Origin: Pictodentalium vernedei
Lineage: Eukaryota; Mollusca; Scaphopoda; Dentaliida; Dentaliidae
DNA: 64,000 nt
NCBI GenBank assembly: GCA_031216915.1
Contig: CM062297.1
Coordinates: forward strand, 181,436,350-181,500,349
Direction of reading: 5' to 3'
The position numbers were made by a program, and so were the translations under genes. Of the stretch, positions 11,788 through 23,022 are shown in pieces. The notes beneath the pieces were generated by a model, which made no database searches, had not been told where the DNA came from, and saw only the letters and a list, made by a program, of their open reading frames with translations. Each line of letters begins with the position of its first letter. Position 1 is the stretch's first letter.

Positions 11788-12044
11788 CAGTACATGGAGA
11801 GTGTATTATCACTAAATCACCCGCAGAGTGGAGACTCCACCCAAGCAATAATTGCAAATTTGTTGCAAAACATAACAAGCACAAGCAAAGTTCCAGCCAA
11901 TGGACCTCCGGCTTAAACCTGGAGGTCCTTTGGCTGAAATGTTGCTTGTGTTTTTTGTCCATATATACAGAATTTGAAAGTGATACTTAGGGTGATAACT
12001 CCACTCCATGGGTGATTTAGTTACAATCCACTCTCCACATACTG
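11788..12044. mobile_element. TA-target MITE inside repeat V
   Basis: TA at 11786-11787 and 12045-12046 flanks inverted ends CAGTACATGGAGAGTG and CACTCTCCACATACTG, with AAATCACCC/GGGTGATTT subterminal. The core hairpin is GGACCTCCGGCTTAAACC and onward. Removing it restores a repeat-V unit (CAGCTGTA then AGTGTACTCTAATTTG). The TA duplication suggests Tc1/mariner mobilisation. Confidence 0.8.
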
Positions 12045-12219
12045 TAAGTGTACTCTAATTTGAGAATTGAAATGGTTTCTGGAGATTATCTTTTCAATGG
12101 TTTATCTGATTCTCACCAAACTTGAATGAAGGCACTTCCTCTCTGCTGATCTGATTTTTTTTTAATATGTAATCATAATATATAAAGCTACATGCTGACA
12201 ATTACTTTTGTTCTGGTTG

Positions 12220-12568
12220 GGAGCGCGGTGGCTCGGTGGTAGACTGTTGGACTTCTATGCTAGAGGTCCCAAGTTCGATCCCCATCCAGGATGACCCTTG
12301 TTCTGTCCTTGGGCAAGGAATTTTATCTTGATTGCCTACATGGGGGCATGATGATGCCGTGTACATACTGCACGTCGATGGTGCACATGTCTTCAACCGC
12401 TGTAACCCTGCTTGAGCTGAGCTTGAACAGAGTTAGAATGTTGAGGAGCTGACAATTGCTCGTCGATGCTCGGTGGTTCTCTCCAGGTACTCCGGCTTCC
12501 TCCACCCGTAAAACTGTCACGATTAGCCATTGTGCATAAGTATGTAACCCTAAACACCAATAAATAAA
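12220..12568 (+). mobile_element. tRNA-headed SINE, copy 2
   Basis: Perfect 12-bp target duplication TTGTTCTGGTTG at 12208-12219 and 12569-12580. A box GCGCGGTGGCTCGGTGG, B box AAGTTCGATCCCC. Body and (AATA)n tail as in copy 1. Confidence 0.93.
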
Positions 12569-12580
12569 TTGTTCTGGTTG

Positions 12581-12820
12581 ACATAGTTTTAGGGGATGTG
12601 CTCTTAATTTTTTACTAAAATTATCATAGATGCTGTGGCCTGTAGGGGACTTTGTCTTGCTTTAGCAATACTCTCAGATTGCTTGTCATTTTTTGGAATT
12701 CACACTAAAAAACATTCCACAATCTACTCTTAAGTATCTCAATTCGTTCCTTGAATCCTGCACTCTATGTAATATGTAACCAACTACCCCTGTGCAATTT
12801 TACAACATTAGTCATATACA
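12581..12820 (+). repeat. Repeat J fragment
   Basis: TTTTGGAATTCACACTAAAA, CGTTCCTTGAATCCTG and TATGTAACCAACTA match the fuller copy at 46898-47300. Confidence 0.55.
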
Positions 12821-13188
12821 GGAGTGTGGTAGCTCATTGGTTGCAGCATTAGACTACACACCGAAATGTTCATGGTTCGATTCCCACCAGGAGTAACTGT
12901 GTTGTGACCTTGGGCAAGGCATTTAATCCCTATTTCCAATGTGGGGATGCTGTGGCACTGTGTACTGCACATAGATGGTGCACTTGTCTTCAACCAATGT
13001 TAACCGTGCTTTTGCAGTGTTAGTATGTTAGGGAGTCTGACAGTTGCTCGCTTCTGCTCAGTAGTAGTTCTCACTGGGCACTCCAGCTTCCTCCACCCGT
13101 ACACCTCTCCAACATGAGGTGACCCTGGCTGTCAAAAGTGCCATTAAAGCCCAATTAAAGAAAAAGAAAACAAACCAAAAAAAAAACC
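12821..13188 (+). mobile_element. tRNA-headed SINE with alternative 3' tail
   Basis: Head GTGTGGTAGCTCATTGG, B box GGTTCGATTCCCA, shared body ACCTTGGGCAAGGCATTTAA. The 3' end differs from the other copies: AACATGAGGTGACCCTGGC, then GTCAAAAGTGCCATTAAAGC and an A-rich tail. The same tail is seen at 23763, 41222 and, reversed, at 27308. Confidence 0.85.
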
Positions 13189-13286
13189 CACACATTAACC
13201 ATGTTCCACAGTATTGCTTTTCCCTGCCCTGCACTGTACATTCATTCTGAAACTATTTATGAAGTGTGATCAACAAATGAAAAATA

Positions 13287-13714
13287 CAGTGGAGCCCACT
13301 TAATTGGATATCTCTTAGTTGTATATTCCTGATAATTGAATATAATTTAACCAACACAAAGCCATTTACCATTCCTCCAGTACAAATTTGACCTGTTAAT
13401 TGAATATAGGTTATAGAGTAAACTCCTGTTAATTGAATAAAAAATCTTGTAACCTATCGAGAAATTACTGTGACTCCCCAATTTTCCTTTGTTTACAGAC
13501 CTATTTGGCCTTAGTACATCCAATGCAGGCATTTAATCTATTATATCTTGTTTGACAGAGCTCATGGAGCTCTGTCAAACAGGATATAATAGAAGAAATG
13601 CAAAGTTTACTTCTAGTGTACAGGAAAGTTACACAATCCCTGTTAATTGAATACTCCTGTTAATTGAATAATTTTCATTGGCAAAGTTGCTTTTCAATTA
13701 ATAGGGTTCCACTG
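13287..13714. mobile_element. TA-MITE family E, copy 1 (428 bp)
   Basis: TA at 13285-13286 and 13715-13716 flanks CAGTGGAGCCCA and GGGTTCCACTG. The interior is rich in TGTTAATTGAATA. The core palindrome is GACAGAGCTCATGGAGCTC continuing to TGTC, flanked by ATATCTTGTTT and its complement. It lies 75 bp upstream of a UTP6 exon. Copies at 27425 and 62986 have the same length to within one base. Confidence 0.88.
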
Positions 13715-13788
13715 TATAGCTTTTCAGGAGCAGTCATCAAATTTCTATCAAAATAACATTTTTATTATCCTATTCTTTTTTTCAACAG

Positions 13789-13855
13789 ATTTTCCCATCA
13801 TAAACCGGTATCCTCAGAATTTTTCAAAACTTACATATCTATGGAGAAAAGTCAG
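13789..13855 (+). CDS. UTP6: UTP6-like exon (second)
   Basis: Exon of 67 nt, preceded by a long T/C tract ending TTCAACAG and followed by GTATGTG. After one base that completes the Arg codon begun in the previous exon, 22 codons read without a stop, containing KPVSSEFFKTYISMEKSQ. In human UTP6 (recalled) the equivalent stretch has Arg-Pro-Phe-Ser-x-Asp-Phe-Phe and then Glu-Lys-x-Gln, so spacing and key aromatic residues agree. The exon ends in phase 0 on CAG. This is part of a HAT helical repeat. The flanking introns are full of mobile elements; the one upstream spans 3934-13788. Confidence 0.82.
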
Positions 13856-14113
13856 GTATGTGTGCATCCATTTGAATAATTTTATTCATCTGTCAACCTG
13901 AACTAATTAACTACTTATTTACTTTCATTACATACCAGCAGTGGGAAAAATGTGAGCCTCAGGCATGTTAAAGGGTGATGACTGGAATGTCGATTAATTA
14001 ACTCAAAATTACAGGGCATTCATTTGTAAATAACTTTCTCCTAACACTATCAGTGCAACTTGTTTTTTCTACTGTTTAACTCTTGCCAGTGGTATATGAT
14101 GCAAGATGTTGAA

Positions 14114-15301
14114 CACAGGTACTCGGCACAAGCTGGGAAATCGAAAGAAAAATGATATTTGATACCATTTTTGAATCCATGCTGACGTGCCCCTGTAATG
14201 GTATATAAATATTAACAAGGAAAACAACTCGCTTTTCGAAAACGATAGCACTCATCTTCGTTTTTCCCCCCTCAAATTTGATTCACATAATGTATCCAAC
14301 AATACCCACTATCAGTGGAAAGGGGAATGAATGAGCTTTACAGTGGTGTATTACTTGACCGTTGGGTGTTCTTGAGTTGTTCATGATATCTGGGAGAAGT
14401 CGCAGAAAAGGCCGAAAAACATTTAGTCGGACAAGAAAGTGCACAGTGAAATGAGGTTTCCGAGCGACAATTATTCGATTTATTATAAATAATTCGAGGT
14501 CCCATTGTCTATGGAGGGCAGATTCAAATATTAACCGTATGCCTTTATCAATTACTAATCTCGGATCCACATTTATTCATTTCTGGCGATCACATTTGCC
14601 GTTTATACATTTTTTTTAACCTTCCCTTGGAATAAAACAAGCTAGAGGCATCCATAGAAGCACAATGACATCCCATTGGCTACTATTTATGCTGAGAGAA
14701 TCATCGATGAAAATAAGCCAATAGGGACAGCTTTTGTGCAAGTCGCGTATCTAAGGATGCGGTCTACTCAGGTCAACTTGTCAAAAGATGTCAAAGTTAC
14801 GGCTAAAAAGTGTATAAACGTTAAATGTGAACTCCAGAAATTAATAAATGTGGATCCGAGATTAGTAATTGATCAAGGTATACGGTTAATATTTGAATCT
14901 GCCCTTCATATGGGACCTCGAATTATTTATAATAAACCAGATAATTGTCGCTCGTAAACCTCATTTCACTGTGCACTTTCTTGTCCGACTAAATGTTTTT
15001 TGGCCTTTTCTGCGACTTCTCCCAGTTATCATGAACAACCCAAGAACACCCAACGGTCATGTAATACACCACTGTAAAGCTTATTCATTCCCCTTTCCAT
15101 TGATACTGGGTATTGTTGGATACGTTATGTGAATCAAATTTGAGGGGGGAAAAACGAAGATGAGTGCTATCGTTTTCGAAATGCGAGTTGTTTACCTTGT
15201 TAATATTTATATACCATTACAGGGGCACGTCAGCATGGATTCAAAAATGGTATCAAATATCATTTTTCTTTTGATTTCCCAGCTTGTGCCAAGTACCTGT
15301 G
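14114..15301. mobile_element. Foldback-type element with ~500-bp inverted arms
   Basis: Arms 14114-14597 and 14823-15301 are near-identical inverted copies, from CACAGGTACT outside to TTATTCATTTCTGG-type sequence inside, around a loop of about 225 bp. An 8-bp direct repeat ATGTTGAA lies at 14106-14113 and 15302-15309. The structure resembles foldback/TU elements, for which sea urchin examples make 8-bp duplications. Frames in the arms and loop match no family I know. Confidence 0.85.
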
Positions 15302-16129
15302 ATGTTGAAGTGAAAAAAAAATTAAACAAGTTTCAAACTTGCATTATGAAGCCTGAAACATGTGGAATTCAGCATTGTTCTACCCAACAGATATATGTGC
15401 ATCCATCGTGCTAGCAACCATGAATGTTTCTTTAGTATAGTGAACTGTACCACAAAATTGAAATAGTAAATCACAGGATGTCTGCAGCTATCTGATTACT
15501 GTCTTTGTCAGAACAGGTCTCCCACAAGGCCTTCAACAAGGTTTCCCAATGGGACCGTGGTATCATGGAATGGCCTTGAATTTGACTAAGGGTCATTCAG
15601 GTCCTTGAAACCCTGGAAAATTTGCCAGATGGCCTTGAAAAGCCTTGAATATTTACAAACATATAATGCTAACAAAGCATGTAATCATAACTGTAGTTTT
15701 ATATGTAGATTCATGAAGATGTAATCCTATCTAGGGCCCTCCAGTCATTACCCTCCTCTCCCACTTCTCTTTTAGGGAAGTGGGAGGGGGTAATAGCTGG
15801 AGAGTTTTAGTTAGGTCTATTGAAGGCAGGCCTTGAAAATCCTTGAATTTGGTTATTGTAGAGCCTTGAAAAATATCAAGAAATAAGCTTGAATAGTCTT
15901 GAATTTTACCAGTCCTTGCCTGCAGGGCCCCTGTTAAAATCCTTTAGAGTCCTGGGATTTAGAAATTCTTTGCCAAGGACAGGAATGGCCTTAAATATTG
16001 GAATCTTTCTTGAACATCCTTGAAAAATGAGGCAATCAAAGGAGATCCATTCCAGTAATATTCAGCTTCCTTCACAGTGTATTGAATATTGCTAGAATGG
16101 ATCTTTATTACCAATAGAATGACTAGCTT

Positions 16130-16541
16130 AGGCCACACAAAGTAGATCTTCTGTTTCTCAGGCCATTATTTGTGAAATTCCATGCGGGCGAGCGGTTTTT
16201 TATTTTTTTTTTTATTTCAGTGATTTCTTCTTTGCCATCAAAAGTTCATGTTCTTGGTTCAAGTTTTAGGCCTCATAATCTACAGAATAGCATGGTTGGT
16301 GGTGTAATTCATCCCTTGAGTGCAAGAAGGCTTTGCAATGCTAAAGCATTGCAAAGCCTTCTTGCACTCAAGGGACAAATTCATCAATTGTTTTAACTTG
16401 GGTAAAATATCAGACATAAACCATTTAATTTTAATTTTTTTAAAGTTTAAATTGGTTATAAAAAGAGAGCATGCGGCAGCCAAAAGAACCATGCGGGAGG
16501 GCCTGAGAAACAGATTTTTTACTTTTTTAGACCTTAAATAA
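16130..16541. mobile_element. Element O, copy 1
   Basis: Inverted ends: AGATCTTCTGTTTCTCAGGCC on the left and GGCCTGAGAAACAGATTTTT on the right. It has a perfect inner hairpin, GCAAGAAGGCTTTGCAATGC with its complement from 16343. No protein. A second, interrupted copy is at 35399-40081. Confidence 0.8.
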
Positions 16542-16770
16542 TAAGATCAGCATTGTTTTAGCTAACAGACATGTGTGACCATCATGCTTGCAACCATGAA
16601 TGTTTCTTTTGCATTGTGAACAATACCAGGAAATTAAAATAGTAAATCATAGGATGTCTGCAACCATCAGATTACTGTTTTTGTCAGACCAAAGTTCCCA
16701 TAAGACCTTGAATTTCTTTAAAGCCTTGGAATTGTAGAAATCCCTTGCCCAGGACTTGGAATGGCCTTAA

Positions 16771-16999
16771 CCCTTTACCCAACAAATCGGCTTTATCTAA
16801 ATTGAGCAGTTGAAAAAAAATTTTTAAATTATTTTTCCAAAAATTTGAACAAAACTCTATCATGTGACACTTCATTGAAACAAACTCATTCCAATGAGGG
16901 GTCACATGATATGATTTTGTTGAAATTTTTTTTTTTAAACTGAAAAAAAAAAAATTTAAAATAATAAATTTTTGAAAATTGTGTGCTTTGGGTAAAGGG
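16771..16999. mobile_element. TTAA-MITE family A, copy 2, with empty site nearby
   Basis: TTAA at 16767-16770 and 17000-17003; ends CCCTTTACCCAAC and TGTGCTTTGGGTAAAGGG. The paralogous sequence at 15981-16010 reads GGAATGGCC-TTAA-ATATTGGAA with a single TTAA, so the insertion and its target duplication are seen directly. Confidence 0.92.
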
Positions 17000-17370
17000 T
17001 TAAATATTGGAAACTTTCTTGAAAATCCTTGACAATCATAGGAAAAAAATTTCAGCAATATTCAGTCTTGCTTCACAGCGTGCTGAATAATGCTGGAATG
17101 AATCTCCCATGTTCCTTTGCATTATTTAATGGGTCTGATTGTGATATGACATTAGTCCTTAAGGACCTGGAGATTTTTATACAGTTTTGCTACACTTTAA
17201 ACCGTTTTCATCATATGGCTTTTCTGCTGTGTTTAGGCAAGTCTTGGATGCCTCGAAAATTAACTGCCAAGGTTATTACAATGTAACTTACAAGTTCACC
17301 CAGAGTCTACATGCTGGAGCACCTGCTTTGTTGCAGTAAAAAGTGATCAAAGTCGGAATTAGGCCTTTAA

Positions 17371-19401
17371 CCTTTTACCTAACATGAAAAGCAGACGACA
17401 CCTGCAAAGAAAGTTCTTCAATAACTGATTTTTAGCTCAACTTTGGCGAAGCCAAATTTGAGCTTATGCGATGGCCAGTCGTCCGTCTGTCCATCTGTCA
17501 ACAATTCAATACGGCTCGGGCTAGAGCCCGTATTTATGAATCGATCTTTAAGAAACTTCTTGGGTACCTTTGTTATGACCGTGGGATGAGAACGAGTGTT
17601 TTGGGGTCCGATCCTAAATTCATGTTGGCCGCTGGCAGCCATTTTGTACAAAATTAGGTGCAATTAGGTTTTTGCACTGATTTGAATAATTTTTTGTATG
17701 AATGTTTAGTACCATTGGATACATCACATATAATACAGGTTTTTTTCTTGTGTGTAAATTATGCAAATTAGACTAACTTTGATGTTTTTTGGTGTTACTT
17801 TCAGCACTGTAAGTGCAAATGCCAATATGGCTCGGGCTAGAGGCCTTATTTATGAACCAATCTTTACGAAACTTCTTGGGTACCTTTGGTATCACTGTGG
17901 GACGAGAAAGAGTGTTTTTGGGTCCTTTCCGAAATTCAAGATGGCCGATGGCAGCCATTTTGTATAAAATTAGGTGCAATCAGATTTTTGCACAGAACTT
18001 CCATATGAAAGCGCAGATTTGAATACTTTTTTGTGTGAATGTTTAGTACCATGGGATACATTACATATAATACAGGTTTTTTTCTCGTGCAGAAATTATG
18101 CAAATTAGATGAACTTTGATTTTTTCAGTGCTACTTACACACAGTAAGTACACATGTCAATACGGCTCGGGCTAGAGTCTGTATTTATGAACCGATCTTC
18201 ACAAAACGACTTGGGTACCTTTGTTATCACCTTGGGACGAGAACGAGTGTTTCTGGGTGCGGTCTAAAATTCAAGATGGCTGCCAGTGGCCATTTTGTAC
18301 CGAAATTAGGTCTAATCAGTTTTTTGTACACAACTTCTATACGGCTCAGGCTAGAGGCCGTATTTATGAACCGATCTTTACGAAACTTCTTGGGTACCTT
18401 TGTTAACACCGTGGGATGAGAACGAGTGTTTTGGGTTGTGGTCCAAAATTCAAGATGGCCACCAGCAGCCATTTTGTACCAAAATTAGAGCAATCAGTCT
18501 TTTGTACAGAACTTCTGTATGAAAGTTCTGATTTGAATAAATTTTTGTGTGAATGTTTAGTAACATGGAATACATCACATATAGTACGGGTTTTTTTCTC
18601 GTGCAAAAATTATGCAAATTAGATGAACTTTGATTTATTCAGTGCTACTTATACACTGTAAGTGCACATGTCAATACGGCTCGGGCTAGAGGCTGTATTT
18701 ATGAACTGATCTTCACAAATCTTCTTGGGTACGTTTGTTATCACCTTGGGACGAGAACGAGTGTTTCTGGGTGTGGTACAAAATTCAAGATGGCTGCCAG
18801 TGGCCATTTTGTACCGAAATTTGGTCCAATCAGTTTTTCGTCACAACTTCTATACAGCTCGTATTTATGAACTGATCTTCACGAAACTTCTTGGGTACCT
18901 TTGTTTTCACCTTGGGACAGAAACGAGTGTGTTTTGGGGTGCCTTTGTTATCACTGTGCAATGAGAACAAATATTTTGTCGTTCAGTCAGACCCACTCTG
19001 GGACTGAAAGATTTCTTTTCTAGTTTAGCATCTGACTGTCACCCACCTTTACAATATTTTACCTATACATTTGTTACAGGCTATGGTCTGTATTTATGTA
19101 CAGACCATTACAATACTTTATATGTACCTTTGTTATCAGGTCATTACCTAGATGTTTGCCATTGCTGTGTCACATACTATACATGTACATGTCTTAACAA
19201 GTTGAGCTACAGTGTCATTGACACTTTCATTTTCAATTTTTGTCTCAAAAACATAGGTTATGACCCCTCATTGGAACGAGCTTGATGAGCTCGTTCCAAA
19301 GAGGGGTCATAACCTATGTTTTTGAGAAAAAATAATGAAAATTAATTGGCCATTTTTTAGAATAGTGATGGTCGGTTTTGACCGTTACATTGGGTTAAGG
19401 G
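17371..19401. mobile_element. TTAA-MITE family B, copy 1, interrupted
   Basis: TTAA at 17367-17370 and 19402-19405; left end CCTTTTACCTAACATGAAAA, right end GACCGTTACATTGGGTTAAGG. Repeat S (17433-19224) splits it. The hairpin core at 19263-19309 is the same GACCCCTCATTGGAACGAGC palindrome as family A. Confidence 0.85.
17433..19224 (+). repeat. AGCTC-headed repeat S, copy 1
   Basis: It opens TAGCTCAACTTTGGCGAAGC and closes with AAGTTGAGCTACAGTGTCA and a small terminal hairpin (AGTGTCATTGACACT), with T runs on both sides. Inside are about six diverged units sharing ATACGGCTCGGGCTAGAG, GAAACTTCTTGGGTACCTTT and AAGATGGCCGCCAG-like text. Protein-like frames are by-products of the repeat. It is inserted in family B copy 1. 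Confidence 0.8.
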
Positions 19402-19405
19402 TTAA

Positions 19406-20930
19406 AATAAGAACTATTGAGCACAGATTCCCTCAATGTACTTGTTCATGTCACTAAGCTCTCATAAAACTAAAATCCTCACTCTCGGATTGGACAAGAG
19501 CTTGCATTCTTTTTTTCTATGTTGATGGCTCAAGTAGCATATGTTACCATTTGACACCACCTTGCAAAATATTTGAAATGAGATTGCCCGTTTTGCAATT
19601 ATTTCTTTAACGGAGTGACTTGTAAACCACTTAATTTTTTTAGATTTTTGACACATCGAGCAGACGATGTTCCGAATGAAATACTCTTTAAATTACAAAT
19701 CAGTTTACGATGTGAACTAAGATGGAGTGACCTCGACCTTTATCTGATTAATTAATTATTTGTTCAGTCATATGGGGAACATGAGAGGTTGATTTACTAA
19801 ACTTTTTATTGCTAAAAGTTACCTTGTTCATTTCATGACATGGGTTTTGGGCTATGGGTAGGGTCTTATTGGAACATAGCATTATTATAATGAGTTGACT
19901 GTAACATGATGAGAGGTTTGTGGCTCAGCTTATATTCAACCTCGTGATTGAACATAAATTCTGAGCCACAAACCTTAGATCATGTTACTGTCAGTCCATC
20001 TCAATAACATATAATGTGTAGCTCTCAGAGCCCCCGTGGATTTGGCTGGGAAATCTTTGAAAATCCTTGATTTTTTCATCTCCTACCCCTTGAAAATCTA
20101 ATGGGGGAAAGTAATCTGAACTAATTTCCATTAACTACTCATCCAAGTGCAGAAACCCTGCAGAATTTTGAGATTTTTTTATAAGATACACATAGTTGAC
20201 TCCAAATTTCTTGTTTGACATGAAACCTCTTAACATATAAGTAGATGTTGTGGGACTTTGAACCTATAAAAGCCTAAATGTGACTTTGATACTGTTTGAG
20301 GTCCTACAACTGGTGCCTCAACGTGAAGTCCTGAAGACATTTTCCAGACAATAGAGTTTTTAAATGTGTGCCCAAAAAATTACCAATTTAAATCAAGTCT
20401 TATATGATAGTCAGATGTGTAAATCCTTGAGGATGGGGTGGAAGAGTTGATTCACCCACACCTCCCCAAAATTCTTTGTCTCGCCGGGCAGTATTATTAC
20501 TGCCCAATAGGTGGCATGATCAGAAACTTCCGCAGAAGCATACAACTATAACAGAAATTGTCTCTGGTTTGAAGATATGTGAATCTGAACACAGCCCTAG
20601 GAACCAGCCATGGCAATATGCAATGTTGTAAAAGCCATTTTTTGTGGTCTCACATATTCTGGTGTCCTGGAAGTTTAAGATAATTTGCATTAAAACCTAA
20701 AAAAATATGACATGTCAATTTTAAAAATATTCATATAAAAATTGATATAGAAAAGGCAATTTTTTTCATATCAAGTTCAGATTTGTGGGCTTTTCCTAGA
20801 AATGTTACAACTGGCACATTTATTGGTGATTTATTTCAGTGTAGCTTCATACTAAAAAACTAAAAATTACAGTTTTTTCTGAATTATTCAGATTTTTCTC
20901 CAACGTTTTTAGTGTTTCAGATTAGCTGTT
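19406..20930. other. Mostly unrecognised; one hairpin
   Basis: A hairpin at about 19893-20005 pairs GAGGTTTGTGGCTCAG with CTGAGCCACAAACC, with ACTGTAACATGAT and ATCATGTTACTGT outside. A CCTTGA-rich trace lies near 20050-20100. Nothing else can be supported. Confidence 0.5.
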
Positions 20931-20934
20931 TTAT

Positions 20935-21162
20935 CCCTTTACCCAATGCATAGGATGTCAAAATTGAATATTTTAAATACTTTTTCCATTTTTTTTAAAA
21001 TTTCTACAAAACCATATCATGTGACCCCTCATTGGAATGAGCTCAATGAGCTCATTCCAATGAGGGGTCACATGATATGATTTTGTAGAAAGTTTTTGAA
21101 AAATAATCTTTTTTCAACTGCTAAATTTGTAAATTATGCAGGCTGATTCATTATGTAAAATG
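20935..21162. mobile_element. TTAA-MITE family A, copy 3
   Basis: Left end CCCTTTACCCAATGCA, right TTAA at 21163-21166. Its 47-bp core (21023-21069) is a perfect palindrome built on GACCCCTCATTGGAATGAGC. The outer ends are more decayed than the core. Confidence 0.82.
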
Positions 21163-21710
21163 TTAATCTCATAATCTTCTATGAAGAAAGTTCAGAAGTG
21201 GAGCAATGTTTGTTCACTGTAATGGAAAGCCTCTCTTTACTGTTGTATGCTTACATGTTGGATAAAACGTTGGATTTATCCAACATGACTTGCTCATGAA
21301 ATGTGCAATATCTTTTTAAGAAAATTTGAAGATTTGAAGTATGACACCCTCACAAATTCCCCCCCCCCCTCCCCCCTCCGACCATAGTGTCCTAAGCCAT
21401 ATTTTCAAAAGTCCAATTTTTTAAAAAAAAACAATTTTTATGTATGGCTGATTTGTTGGTTAGCACTTGACATAATATATTTCTTAAATTGTCCCAGCAC
21501 AATACACAAAACATCACTATTAAAGTTCAATATTCCAATTTTTTCTTCAGTATTAAGAGTTTTAATCTGTCATTGGAAAAGGCTCAGAGAGTATGTTCCA
21601 GTAAAAGGTCACAAACTATGTTTTGCAAACAAAAAATGAAAATTTCTAGTAAATTATAATAAAATATAAGTTTTGTGTTCTTGTCATATTAGGTAAAGGG
21701 ATAATCCTTT

Positions 21711-22204
21711 ACCCATTGTAATGGACAATACTAACCAACACTATTCACAAAAATCGCCATTCAAATTTCATTATTTTAACAATTTTTGTACTCAAAAAAC
21801 ATACCAATTGGGAACCATGGGAAGTGAAGCAGTGCCTGTTTACAGTGGTAAACAAGTATTGTTTTACCAGTAAAATAGGACCCAGTCACCAATGCTTGGG
21901 GTGGAAGTCCTCTAAAATGGGCAACATGGGTATAAACAATTGACTAAACTAGACTTTATCTTCTAGTTGCAGTCACGATTAGCCACTATGCAGAAATATG
22001 AGACCTTAAACACCAATAAATAAATAAATAAATTAAATAAATAATGAATAAATAAATACTCAGAAACATAGCTTATGACACCCGCCTTTGAATGAGCTTA
22101 TAGTACTCATTCCAGTTGCAGGTCATAATCTTGTTTTTCAGGCAAAAAATTAAACGTTTTAGCTAATATTCAAGTGTCATCTGTTATCAGGTTAGGTAAA
22201 GGGT
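21711..22204. mobile_element. Related TTAA-MITE (family C), interrupted
   Basis: Left end CCTTTACCCATTGTAATGGA, right end TTATCAGGTTAGGTAAAGGG. The core near 22080-22125 is a diverged version of the common palindrome (CTTATGACACCCGCCTTTG). Element L and a SINE tail (21815-22055, with GATTAGCCACTATGCAG and (AATA)n) lie inside. A similar right end stands just before it at 21690-21710. Confidence 0.6.
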
Positions 22205-22770
22205 AAAGTGGACAGTCTAAATTATTTCTGCACTGAATGAATTAAATTTTACTTTGAGAACCTTGAAAAGCTAAATACTTTATTTTCATCTTAAGTTGTA
22301 TTTCCTTCATAGACCTCACAGAAGTTAAAGGTGGGTTTAAAAGAATTGAAAGTTCAGATCAGATAGGATAATCTGTATGACTTAGATGGTCACCATTCAT
22401 CTCTATCCAAGTCTTTTGTACCATTCTTCAAATTACATGGGGCTCTTTTTGTTTTCATACACTTGCATGACACCTCCTATGCATGTTACGCATTGTGTAT
22501 GATTTGTTTTCAAGTCATAGAGGTCAGAGAGTGAACATGCATACGTGGGGATGAAGACTGTTGTTTCTGCCCTGACACTCGGGGGCTATATTTAATCGCC
22601 TTGTTTGAACTTGATCGGGGATGTGAGAATCTGGCAGACTTTTCTTATTCACCTGTTTACTTTACCAATTCTCTTGTTTGGATTTGACTACTCAAGCTGG
22701 TTGAGAATGAATTTCCAACATAAGCAGTCCACCTTCAAACATATTTGAATTTTTTTACCTTCAGGTATGA
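22205..22770. other. No recognised feature
   Basis: AT-rich intron sequence without repeats or frames that I can place. Confidence 0.5.
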
Positions 22771-22774
22771 TTAA

Positions 22775-23011
22775 CCCTTATCCCACACACTATTTTTTAA
22801 ATATTTTCTATCAAGTCTTATGGATGATGTGAAGTAGCCATGACTAGATTGGATGGAAACTTCATGAAAATGTAACTTAAGAAAATATTTGTAAAAAGTT
22901 GATACAATTTACAGGGGGAAATCTAGGTTAAAAATGCCCCAAATTATACTTATTTTATGGCTAGAGAAATCCAGTCATGGGCAGGAATGTCTTCCAGAAG
23001 GATGCAAAGAA
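22775..23011. mobile_element. TTAA-MITE family D, copy 1
   Basis: TTAA at 22771-22774 and 23012-23015. Contains GTAGCCATGACTAGATT, ACAGGGGGAAATCTAG and CCAGTCATGGGCAGGAATGT, which recur in the same order at 31348, 49128 and 63524. Confidence 0.8.
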
Positions 23012-23022
23012 TTAACATTTAA

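Larger units (their letters stand above)
9796..12180 (+). repeat. CCCC-headed composite repeat V
   Basis: The head TTCCCCTACCGGCAAAGCCG pairs with GAAGGGGTCTATATG and is followed by a CTGTCCATCCAT tract. Three units beginning AGCACACCCTACAGG start at 10005, 10164 and 10330. A 157-bp tandem array and then GGTTTCTGGAGATTATC units follow. The layout (short hairpin head, then diverged tandem subunits) is shared with the repeats at 17433, 35577 and 45353. A MITE is inserted at 11788. Confidence 0.7.
3934..13788 (+). other. UTP6 intron, ~9.9 kb, filled with repeats
   Basis: This lies between two exons that join in frame (phase 2). It contains SINEs, hAT-type MITEs, AGCTC-headed and CCCC-headed repeats, TA-MITEs and a palindromic repeat, annotated separately. 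No additional in-frame exon is needed or seen. Confidence 0.75.
15380..17120. repeat. Ancient local duplication, two diverged copies
   Basis: 15380-16125 and 16556-17115 share ordered landmarks: AACCATGAATGTTTCTTT, AAATAGTAAATCA, GATGTCTGCA, ATTACTGT, GGAATGGCCTTAA, ATATTGGAA, CTTTCTTGA and ATATTCAG. Both contain the CCTTGAA-rich sequence also found in element Q at 35851. Between them lies element O copy 1. Copy 2 holds a TTAA-MITE that is absent from copy 1. Confidence 0.8.

Noticed and set aside
14676-14957. 93-codon frame in the loop and arm of the foldback element
   Set aside because: Matches no family I recognise and spans the inverted-arm boundary, so it is probably fortuitous.
17413-18964. 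Many frames of 60-80 codons with similar wording
   Set aside because: They are translations of the tandem subunits of repeat S and recur at 45391-46221. Not genes.
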